Source: Leucobacter sp. (lineage in GTDB: Bacteria; Actinomycetota; Actinomycetes; Actinomycetales; Microbacteriaceae). From it: a stretch of 6,307 nt of DNA. A program made the position numbers and the translations under genes. The notes under the pieces were generated by a model, which saw only the letters and a program-made list of their open reading frames with translations, searched no databases and was not told the DNA's origin. The stretch spans positions 1 through 6,307 of the forward strand of contig JAAZHL010000162.1 of NCBI GenBank assembly GCA_012510755.1, read 5' to 3'. The number at the start of each line of letters is the position of its first letter. Position 1 is the first letter of the stretch. Positions 1-5,165 of the stretch are shown piece by piece.

Positions 1-107
1 GCCCGCTGCGCGAGATCGGCGAGCGCAAGCGAGGTCTCGGCGGCTGCGAGCGCCTCAAGTAATTCGAACGCTCGGGTCACCGATTGCACGTGTGATGGTT
101 CACTCAC
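1..107 (-). CDS. IclR-family transcriptional regulator, N-terminal part (cut by the window edge)
   Basis: Read on the minus strand, a GTG at 107-105 opens a frame that stays open to base 1 (35 codons plus two bases). The start is preceded by GAGGTGG (minus strand, 118-112), a good ribosome binding site 4 nt upstream. The peptide begins MSEPSHVQSVTRAFELLEAL and continues into a Leu/Ala-rich stretch ending LADLAQR. The pattern VQSVxRAxxLLExL followed by LxLxDLAxR is the opening of the IclR winged helix-turn-helix domain. The effector-binding domain lies outside the window. The gene is divergent from glcB, and IclR proteins often control glyoxylate or small carboxylate metabolism, so I infer that it regulates glcB and itself. 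It contains a rare TTA leucine codon. The family call is fairly secure; the target is inferred from position only. Confidence 0.8.
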   Translation of the reverse strand, partial: MSEPSHVQSVTRAFELLEALAAAETSLALADLAQR

Positions 108-119
108 GTCGCCACCTCA

Positions 120-149
120 ATTTCACTAGATGAAATAGATATTTCAAAT
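120..149. promoter_or_regulatory. Probable IclR operator: alternating ATTTCA/TGAAAT half-sites
   Basis: Three half-sites alternate in orientation: ATTTCA at 120-125, TGAAAT at 131-136 and ATTTCA at 141-146. They form two overlapping inverted repeats that share the middle half-site. The first is ATTTCA-ctaga-TGAAAT (120-136). The second and better one is TGAAATA-ga-TATTTCA (131-146), with perfect 7-bp arms and a 2-bp centre. The stretch is AT-rich against a GC-rich background and sits between the divergent iclR-type gene and glcB. IclR proteins typically bind short AT-rich palindromes of this kind as paired dimers. That this particular regulator binds here is inference. Confidence 0.6.
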
Positions 150-170
150 GATGATACACCTCAGTAGACT
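142..170 (+). promoter_or_regulatory. Candidate glcB promoter
   Basis: A TAGACT box at 165-170 (TAnnnT type) lies 17 bp downstream of TTTCAA (142-147), which overlaps the last operator half-site. Transcription would start near 177 and leave a leader of about 40 nt before the glcB ATG. The same TAGACT hexamer appears in front of the aminotransferase gene. The -35 box is weak, so this is a tentative call. If it is correct, a repressor on the operator would cover the -35 region. Confidence 0.4.
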
Positions 171-217
171 CCAGCTGACACGGCAACGATCGCCAACGCC
201 CAATCGAACGGAGCATC

Positions 218-2407
218 ATGACCAGCTATGTATCTCGCGCCAACCTGCAGGTCGCCCAGCAGATCGCCGACTTCGCCGAGGCCACTGCCGCACAGCACGC
301 GATCGACGTCGACCAGTTCTGGCAGGGCGTCAACGAGATCGTGCACGACCTCGCGCCTCAGAACGCCGCACTGCTCGCAGAGCGCGACCGCCTGCAGGCC
401 GAGATCGATGCGTGGCACCGTGAGCACCCGGGCAACCCAGACCCGGCCGCCTACCGCGCCTTTCTCGAGTCCATCGGGTATTTGCGCCCCGAGCCCTCAG
501 CCGTCTCGATCTCAACCGAGAACGTTGACCCCGAAATCGCCACGCTTGCCGGCCCGCAGCTCGTCGTGCCGGTGCTCAACGCCCGCTTCGCACTGAACGC
601 AGTCAACGCCAGGTGGGGCTCGCTCTACGACGCGCTCTATGGCACCGACGCCATCTCGCAAGAGGGTGACCTGGCCCCGGGCAGCAGCTACAACGCGGCA
701 CGTGGCGCCAAGGTGATCGAGCGCGGTCGCGAATTGCTTGATCAGGTGGTTCCGCTTGAGCAGGGTTCGCACGCCCAAGCCACCCTCTACGCGGTTGAAG
801 ACGGCCAGCTTGTCGTCTCGCTGCACGGCGGCGGGCGCTCGCGCCTCGCGAACCCCGCGGCTTTTGTTGGCTACCGCGGCGAGGCATCGAACCCGAGCGG
901 AGTGTTGGTCGAGCACAACGGCCTGCACATTGAGATCGTGGTCGATGCCAATGGCTCGATCGGCGCAACCGACGATGCGGGCGTGCAAGATCTCTTCATC
1001 GAGTCGGCACTGACTACCATCATGGATCTTGAAGACTCGATCGCCGCGGTCGACGCCGACGACAAGGCCCTCGGCTACTCGAACTGGCGAGGTCTCATGG
1101 ACGGCACGCTGCAGGAATCGGTCACGAAGAACGGCAAGACCTTCACCCGCCAGGCGCACCCCGACCGCGAGTACACGGCCCCTGACGGCAGCCAGCTTGT
1201 GCTGCCTGGGCGATCCACGCTCTTTGTTCGTAATGTCGGCCACCTCATGCGCACCGACGCGATGCTTGACCAGCACGGCGAATGGGTGCCCGAGGGCATT
1301 CTCGACGCCATTATGACGGTGCTCGGGTCGCTCGCTGATCTGCCGCAGTTTGGTGGCGCGGCAGCTGGCCGCAACTCGCGTGCCGGGTCGATCTATATTG
1401 TGAAGCCCAAAATGCACGGCCCCGACGAGGTCGCGTTCGCGAGCGAGTTGTTCGGTCGCGTTGAGGCGCTCTATGGCCTGCCGACCAACACGGTGAAGAT
1501 GGGCATCATGGACGAAGAGCGCCGCACCAGCGCCAACCTCGCCGCATGCATCGCTGCGGGCGGCGACCGTGTGGTCTTCATCAACACCGGCTTTCTTGAC
1601 CGCACGGGTGATGAGATCCATACGTCGATGCAGGCGGGCCCGATGCTGCCGAAGGGTGCGATTCGTCAGCGGCCATGGCTTGGCATCTACGAGGATCGCA
1701 ATGTCGCCATCGGCGGTGCCGCTGGCCTCGACGGGCACGCCCAGATCGGCAAGGGAATGTGGGCGATGCCAGACCTCATGCACGCGATGCTTGAGCAGAA
1801 GATTGGGCACGTGCGCTCGGGCGCGTCGACGGCGTGGGTACCGTCGCCAACCGCCGCAACGCTGCACGCTTTGCACTATCACCAGGTCGACGCGTTTGCG
1901 GCACGACGCGAGCTTGCACCGTTGCCCGCAGACAGCCTCACGACGCTGCTCGATATTCCGCTCGCGGGCGATGGAGATTTGACGCCCGAGGTGGTGGCGA
2001 CTGAGCTCGACAATAACGTGCAGTCGATTCTTGGCTACGTGGTGCGCTGGATCGATCAGGGCGTTGGTTGCTCGAAGGTGCCCGACATTCACGACGTAGC
2101 GCTCATGGAAGACCGCGCCACGCTGCGCATTTCTGCGCAGTTGCTCGCGAACTGGCTGGCGCACGGGGTCATCGATGAGGAGCAGCTCGACGAGAGCCTG
2201 CGACGCCTGTCAGTGGTGGTCGATCGCCAGAATGCGGACGATGCGAGCTACGAGCAGCTGCTCGGCGCCGACGGTGGGACCCCTGGTATCGCGTTTGAGG
2301 CGGCGCGCCGCATGATCGTTGAGGGTGCCGCGCAGCCGAACGGTTACACCGAGCCGCTGTTGCACGAGCTTCGCCGCGAGAAGAAGGCGGCATTCGCCGC
2401 GGCGTGA
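218..2407 (+). CDS. glcB: Malate synthase G
   Basis: This cytoplasmic, Mg-dependent enzyme condenses glyoxylate with acetyl-CoA and water to give malate and CoA, as the second step of the glyoxylate shunt or in glycolate use. The product has 729 residues, the usual length for the single-chain G isoform (about 720-740). Expected landmarks are present: GPQLVVPVLNARFALNA (112-128), catalytic Arg338 in LFVRNVGHLM, Mg ligands Glu433 in GIMDEERRT and Asp461 in GFLDRTGDE, Cys618 in GCSK, and the catalytic base Asp632 in MEDRATLRIS. No key residue is missing. The ATG at 218 follows GGAG at 210-213 with 4 nt spacing, and its N-terminus aligns with the family start (LQVAQQIADF). The gene is divergent from an IclR-type regulator and has an operator-like palindrome upstream, which suggests carbon-source control. 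No isocitrate lyase gene is in view. Confidence 0.97.
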   Translation: MTSYVSRANLQVAQQIADFAEATAAQHAIDVDQFWQGVNEIVHDLAPQNAALLAERDRLQAEIDAWHREHPGNPDPAAYRAFLESIGYLRPEPSAVSISTENVDPEIATLAGPQLVVPVLNARFALNAVNARWGSLYDALYGTDAISQEGDLAPGSSYNAARGAKVIERGRELLDQVVPLEQGSHAQATLYAVEDGQLVVSLHGGGRSRLANPAAFVGYRGEASNPSGVLVEHNGLHIEIVVDANGSIGATDDAGVQDLFIESALTTIMDLEDSIAAVDADDKALGYSNWRGLMDGTLQESVTKNGKTFTRQAHPDREYTAPDGSQLVLPGRSTLFVRNVGHLMRTDAMLDQHGEWVPEGILDAIMTVLGSLADLPQFGGAAAGRNSRAGSIYIVKPKMHGPDEVAFASELFGRVEALYGLPTNTVKMGIMDEERRTSANLAACIAAGGDRVVFINTGFLDRTGDEIHTSMQAGPMLPKGAIRQRPWLGIYEDRNVAIGGAAGLDGHAQIGKGMWAMPDLMHAMLEQKIGHVRSGASTAWVPSPTAATLHALHYHQVDAFAARRELAPLPADSLTTLLDIPLAGDGDLTPEVVATELDNNVQSILGYVVRWIDQGVGCSKVPDIHDVALMEDRATLRISAQLLANWLAHGVIDEEQLDESLRRLSVVVDRQNADDASYEQLLGADGGTPGIAFEAARRMIVEGAAQPNGYTEPLLHELRREKKAAFAAA

Positions 2408-2414
2408 TCCTCGC

Positions 2415-2438
2415 GCAGGGGCCTAGTTCTCGCCCCGC
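2415..2438 (+). terminator. Possible glcB terminator hairpin
   Basis: Eight bases after the glcB stop, GGGGC (2418-2422) pairs with GCCCC (2432-2436) across a 9-nt loop. GC at 2415-2416 pairs with GC at 2437-2438, leaving A2417 bulged. There is no T-run behind it, so it is at best a weak or U-less terminator. Its position directly after the gene is the main argument. Confidence 0.3.
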
Positions 2439-2456
2439 CTCCCGCTCAACGATCAT

Positions 2457-2550
2457 GCCCCGCACAAAGCGCACACCCCACGCAACGGGCCTGCCTCAAA
2501 TAACTGGTCCGCCCCGCACAACGAGCACCCCTCGTAGACGGGCCCCTACC
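2457..2550. repeat. Two diverged copies of a ~36-bp structured repeat
   Basis: Copy A (2457-2491) and copy B (2511-2544) share the identical 11-mer GCCCCGCACAA, an inner GCAC/CCCC block and the identical 7-mer ACGGGCC, with a copy-to-copy offset of 54 falling to 53 bp. In both copies GCCC at the left end can pair with GGGC at the right end (2457-2460 with 2487-2490; 2511-2514 with 2540-2543). Both also have an inner stem of different sequence: GCG/CGC in A, and ACGAG/CTCGT (2521-2525 with 2531-2535) in B. The fold is therefore better kept than the inner bases. The function is unknown to me. It fills most of the spacer between glcB and the aminotransferase gene. Confidence 0.5.
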
Positions 2551-2583
2551 CCAGATTACTGAGCGCAGCACTCGCCAGAACAC

Positions 2584-2599
2584 TAGACTAAGAGCTGTG
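2584..2599 (+). promoter_or_regulatory. Leaderless promoter: TAGACT box 7 nt before the GTG start
   Basis: TAGACT (2584-2589) is a TAnnnT -10 box whose end lies exactly 7 nt from the GTG at 2597, so transcription should begin at or next to the G of the start codon. No purine-rich ribosome binding site stands at a workable distance; AAGAG at 2590-2594 is only 2 nt from the start. This arrangement is the standard signature of leaderless genes in actinomycetes. No clear -35 box is visible, which is common in this group. Confidence 0.55.
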
Positions 2600-3799
2600 A
2601 CCAACATCTCCCGTCTTTCAAAGAAGATCAGCGCAATTGCCGAGTCGGCCACCCTGAAGGTTGACGCGAAAGCCAAGGCCATGCAGGCCGAGGGTCGCCC
2701 TGTGATTAGCTATGCCGCCGGCGAGCCAGATTTTGCGACGCCCGCGCACATCATCGAGGCTGCTCGCTCGGCACACGATGACCCCAAGAACTTTCGGTAC
2801 ACCGCTGCGGTTGGCCTGCCCGCCCTTCGCGAGGCCATCGCCGAGAAAACTGCCCGCGCCTCGGGTTGGGCCATTCAGTCGTCGCAGGTCGTCGTCACGA
2901 ACGGCGGCAAGCAGGCCGTCTACCAGGCATTCCAGGTGCTGCTCGACCCGGGCGATGAGGTCATCGTGCCAGCCCCCTACTGGACCAGCTACCCCGAAGC
3001 GATTCAACTTGCAGACGGCGTGCCTGTGGCCGTGTTCGCGGGCGCAGACCAGGGCTACAAAGTCACCGTCGAACAGCTCGAAGCCGCACGCAGTGAACGC
3101 ACGAAGGTGCTGCTGTTTGTGTCGCCGTCGAACCCGACCGGCGCGGTCTATACCCCCGAAGAGACCAAAGCTATCGGCGAATGGGCCGATTCGCACGGCT
3201 TGTGGGTGGTCGCTGATGAGATCTACCAGAACCTCGTCTACGACGGCGTGCGCGCAGTCTCGATCGTTGAGGCCGCTCCTGCGCTGCAAGATCGCACCAT
3301 TCTGGTGAACGGCGTCGCAAAAACCTACGCGATGACTGGCTGGCGCTTGGGCTGGATGATCGGGCCAGCCGACATCATCAAAGGTGCCGCAAACCTGCAG
3401 TCGCACCTCTGCTCGAACGTCAACAACATCGCGCAGATTGGCGCAATCGCGGCGCTGACCGGGCCACAGCAGCCGGTCGAAGAGATGCGTCAGGCGTTCG
3501 ATCGTCGCCGCAAGCTCATCGTCGAAGAGATGAACAAGGTGCCGGGGTTCAACTGCCCCACGCCCGAGGGCGCATTCTATGTCTATGCAGACGTGACCGG
3601 GGCGCTGGGCCGCGAGATTCGTGGGGTCACACCGACTACTTCACTCGAGCTCGCTGATCTCATTCTTGACCAAGTCGAGGTAGCAGCAGTGCCCGGTGAG
3701 GCTTTTGGCCCCAGCGGTTACCTGCGTTTCAGCTACGCGCTCGGCGATGAACCGCTGGTCGAGGGCATTCGCCGCATTCAGGCGCTGCTGAGCGAATAG
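2597..3799 (+). CDS. aspC: Class I PLP-dependent aminotransferase, aspartate aminotransferase type
   Basis: The 400-residue product is typical in length for the bacterial Ib (fold type I) aspartate aminotransferases, which interconvert aspartate and 2-oxoglutarate with oxaloacetate and glutamate. Visible landmarks are the substrate loop AGEPDF (41-46), TNGGKQA (101-107), Trp129 in APYWTSY, Asn179 in PSNPTG, Asp207 and Tyr210 in VVADEIY, the PLP Schiff-base Lys242 in AKTYAMTGWRLGW, Arg250, and the carboxylate-binding Arg377 in YLRFSYA. Nothing essential is missing. The GTG start gives the usual family N-terminus (SRLSKKISAIAESATLKVDA), and a -10 box 7 nt upstream points to a leaderless mRNA. 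Members of this subgroup may also accept prephenate or other amino acids, so the exact substrate is less certain than the fold. The gene ends with TAG, followed at once by a hairpin and a sortase remnant. The symbol is by function, not proven orthology. Confidence 0.92.
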   Translation: MTNISRLSKKISAIAESATLKVDAKAKAMQAEGRPVISYAAGEPDFATPAHIIEAARSAHDDPKNFRYTAAVGLPALREAIAEKTARASGWAIQSSQVVVTNGGKQAVYQAFQVLLDPGDEVIVPAPYWTSYPEAIQLADGVPVAVFAGADQGYKVTVEQLEAARSERTKVLLFVSPSNPTGAVYTPEETKAIGEWADSHGLWVVADEIYQNLVYDGVRAVSIVEAAPALQDRTILVNGVAKTYAMTGWRLGWMIGPADIIKGAANLQSHLCSNVNNIAQIGAIAALTGPQQPVEEMRQAFDRRRKLIVEEMNKVPGFNCPTPEGAFYVYADVTGALGREIRGVTPTTSLELADLILDQVEVAAVPGEAFGPSGYLRFSYALGDEPLVEGIRRIQALLSE

Positions 3800-4027
3800 C
3801 AGCTCGCCTGCGCGGCGGGTGATGAGATCCTTGTCGAAACTGATGAGGGTACGGCCGTCTACGAAGTCATCGCTGTTGCACGACGCGACAAGACAGAGCT
3901 CACAGACATCGCAAACGTGTGGACCCAAGCACCCGGACGACTCGTGCTCATTACCTGTTTCTTCACCGAACAAGGTGCTGCACCCGACAACATGGTCGTC
4001 TTCGCCAGGCTCACCGGCGGCGCCTGA
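3800..4027 (+). pseudogene. 3' remnant of a sortase (transpeptidase) gene
   Basis: The frame from 3800 to the TGA at 4025-4027 has 75 codons and no usable start. Its peptide reads like the last third of a sortase beta-barrel: GDEILVETDEGTAVYEVIAV (7-26), then Trp41, PGRLVLITC (45-53) with the catalytic-type Cys53, and PDNMVVFARL (62-71). Intact sortases have about 150-250 residues. The catalytic His domain, the membrane anchor and the start codon are absent here. The Arg expected just before the DNxVV strand appears to be Pro62. Hand counting gives 105 G+C in 180 bases over 3841-4020 (58%), lower than the neighbouring genes. I read it as the relic of a cell-wall protein-anchoring enzyme left by a deletion that joined it to the aminotransferase stop. 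The family call rests on motif pattern only. Confidence 0.68.
3802..3820 (+). terminator. Hairpin just after the aminotransferase stop, possible terminator
   Basis: GCTCGCC (3802-3808) can pair with GGCGGGT (3814-3820) over a 5-nt loop, TGCGC, giving seven pairs of which two are G-T wobbles. It starts 2 nt after the TAG stop. There is no T-run. It also lies inside the first codons of the sortase remnant, so it may only be GC-rich coding relic that happens to fold. Confidence 0.3.
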
Positions 4028-4065
4028 GTAAATGCGCCACCAGCGAAACATCAGATGAAGGCGGC

Positions 4066-4101
4066 TAGGCTTGTGGGGGCAATTCAAGAAAGCAAGGGTG
4101 A
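4066..4101 (+). promoter_or_regulatory. Candidate promoter and ribosome binding site of the siderophore-interacting gene
   Basis: TAGGCT at 4066-4071 fits the TAnnnT -10 form and would start a transcript near 4078. GGTGA at 4097-4101 matches the anti-Shine-Dalgarno end and stands 6 nt before the ATG at 4108. An in-frame TGA at 4099-4101 excludes any start further upstream. No good -35 box is seen, so the promoter half is tentative. Confidence 0.35.
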
Positions 4102-4107
4102 TCGCAA

Positions 4108-4953
4108 ATGGTCGATGTGTTCGAGCGCGAACGCGTCATGCACGGCATCAGCAGGCGCAAGCTCACGGTACTACGAAGCGAGTTGGTGGCACCCCGCATG
4201 CAGCGAGTCACTCTGGGCGGCGCAGAGCTCGAGGGCTTTGTCGCGTTCGGCCCCGCCGACCATGTAAAGGTGTTCTTGCCTGATCCCGCCGACGGCAAGA
4301 TATATGCGCCAGAATTTGTCGACGGTCGCCGCGTGATACCTGAGGGGTCGGGCGAGATCATCGTGCGCGACTACACCCCCTACAGCTTCAGGCCAGATGC
4401 CGAAGACGGCCCCGAGCTTGACATCGACTTCGTATTACACGGTGACGGTAGCGAGCAAGGCGGCCCCGCACCCGCGTGGGCGGCGAGCGCGAAACCAGGA
4501 AGCGAACTGGTCATCGCGGGGCCGCGAGGCTCAGTGCTCGCACCGGTTGGAGCGGCGTCAGCGATCCTCGTTGCAGACGAATCTGCTCTGCCGGCCGCGG
4601 CGCGCTGGCTCGATGCGTTCGCAGATACACCAGTGATCGGCCTGTTCGCTGTAGCAGACGCCGGGACCGCCAGCTATCTAGCGAGCCGTGAAGGCTCTGG
4701 CCGTGAACTGCGCTGGTTCACCGGCGAAGATCGTGATGCCCAAGTAGCCGAGGCGCTGCGCGGCATCGAGATTGGTGAGGCAACGTTTGTGTTCGCTGCC
4801 GGTGAGGCGAACTCACTGATTGGACTGCGCAAGTACTTGCGGCGCGAGCTTGGGCTGCCCAAAGATCAGGTCAACGTGCAAGGGTATTGGAAGCGGGGCG
4901 TTGTCGCGCTTGACCACCACGCCTCGCTCGACCCGAGCGACCCCGAAGACTAG
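4108..4953 (+). CDS. Siderophore-interacting protein (FAD-dependent ferric-siderophore reductase)
   Basis: The 281-residue product has the two-domain SIP/ViuB-like layout. Residues ~15-145 are a flavin-binding barrel with the FAD motif RDYTPYSFR (87-95), the HGDGSEQGGPAPAWA segment (111-125) and PGSELVIAGPRGS (130-142). Residues ~150-265 are a Rossmann-like NAD(P)H domain with LVADESALPAAAR (154-166), FAAGEAN (229-235), LRKYLRRELGL (240-250) and the closing GYWKRG (259-264). Such proteins release iron in the cytoplasm by reducing ferric siderophores. Length and order are normal, and the tail after 265 is acidic. The start is fixed by an in-frame stop 9 nt upstream and an RBS at 4097-4101. The gene has a rare TTA codon (Leu110) and looser codon use than glcB. 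No siderophore transport or synthesis genes are visible and no convincing iron box was found. The family is secure; the substrate is unknown. Confidence 0.9.
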   Translation: MVDVFERERVMHGISRRKLTVLRSELVAPRMQRVTLGGAELEGFVAFGPADHVKVFLPDPADGKIYAPEFVDGRRVIPEGSGEIIVRDYTPYSFRPDAEDGPELDIDFVLHGDGSEQGGPAPAWAASAKPGSELVIAGPRGSVLAPVGAASAILVADESALPAAARWLDAFADTPVIGLFAVADAGTASYLASREGSGRELRWFTGEDRDAQVAEALRGIEIGEATFVFAAGEANSLIGLRKYLRRELGLPKDQVNVQGYWKRGVVALDHHASLDPSDPED

Positions 4954-4985
4954 GCCCGGCAAGCCTCAGCGATTCGAACGCGCAT

Positions 4986-5007
4986 CTCTGCGGGTCGCGC
5001 CCGAGAG
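4986..5007 (+). terminator. Possible terminator hairpin after the siderophore-interacting gene
   Basis: CTCT (4986-4989) and CGGG (4991-4994) pair with CCCG (5000-5003) and AGAG (5004-5007) across the loop TCGCG, with G4990 bulged. This makes an eight-pair hairpin 33 nt after the stop codon. There is no T-run behind it. It is the strongest hairpin in this spacer and would separate the two flavoprotein genes. Confidence 0.4.
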
Positions 5008-5098
5008 TGCAGCTATTCGTTGAAAGATCGGTCGCACCCCTCTCGCCCAGTTTCGTCGCAGCACAAAATCCTTTTGAGTACGGGAATAGAGTTGCCAC

Positions 5099-5129
5099 TT
5101 GCGCGTTGTTATATGCATACGCATATAAT
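5099..5129 (+). promoter_or_regulatory. Promoter of the LLM monooxygenase gene
   Basis: A perfect TATAAT -10 box lies at 5124-5129, unusual in this GC-rich sequence. The best -35 is TTGCGC at 5099-5104, with a rather long 19-bp gap. Transcription would start near 5136, leaving a leader of about 30 nt that carries AGGAGA (5155-5160) 5 nt before the ATG. The -10 box is clear; the -35 is less so. Confidence 0.6.
5109..5128. promoter_or_regulatory. Perfect palindromic operator over the -10 box
   Basis: TTATATGC (5109-5116) and GCATATAA (5121-5128) are exact reverse complements separated by ATAC. The right arm covers five of the six bases of the TATAAT box and the left arm lies in the spacer, so a dimeric regulator bound here would block RNA polymerase. 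Size and symmetry suit a MarR-, TetR- or PadR-type repressor. I cannot tell which, and no such regulator gene is in the window. Confidence 0.65.
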
Positions 5130-5165
5130 TGATCTACCAGGATCGCCCAACCGCAGGAGAAAATC

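Noticed and set aside
107..147. Minus-strand promoter for the IclR-type gene using TTGAAA at 147-142
   Set aside because: TTGAAA could be a -35 box, but no TAnnnT box lies at a suitable distance; the hexamer is explained by the operator half-site.
512..2164. Long open minus-strand frame (about 550 codons) opposite glcB
   Set aside because: It is the antisense shadow of a GC-rich gene with strong third-position bias; the peptide is Arg/Val/His-rich with no family pattern, while the plus strand encodes an unmistakable malate synthase G.
4060..4078. Possible DtxR/IdeR iron box around TAGGCT before the siderophore-interacting gene
   Set aside because: Only the left half resembles the consensus TTAGGTTAGGCTAACC; the right half does not match, so TAGGCT is better read as a -10 box.
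3641..4087. Minus-strand open frame of 148 codons across the aminotransferase end and sortase relic
   Set aside because: It overlaps two plus-strand frames with family motifs, its peptide resembles nothing I recognise, and it has no ribosome binding site of note.
3800..4107. An intact small sortase gene
   Set aside because: There is no in-frame start in a sensible place, no N-terminal anchor or catalytic His region, and the expected Arg is missing, so it is a relic rather than a gene.
4971..4979. GTTCGAATC on the minus strand, resembling a tRNA T-loop
   Set aside because: The flanks do not give a 5-bp T-stem, and no acceptor, anticodon or D arm can be laid around it; a similar TTCGAA occurs by chance at 62-68.
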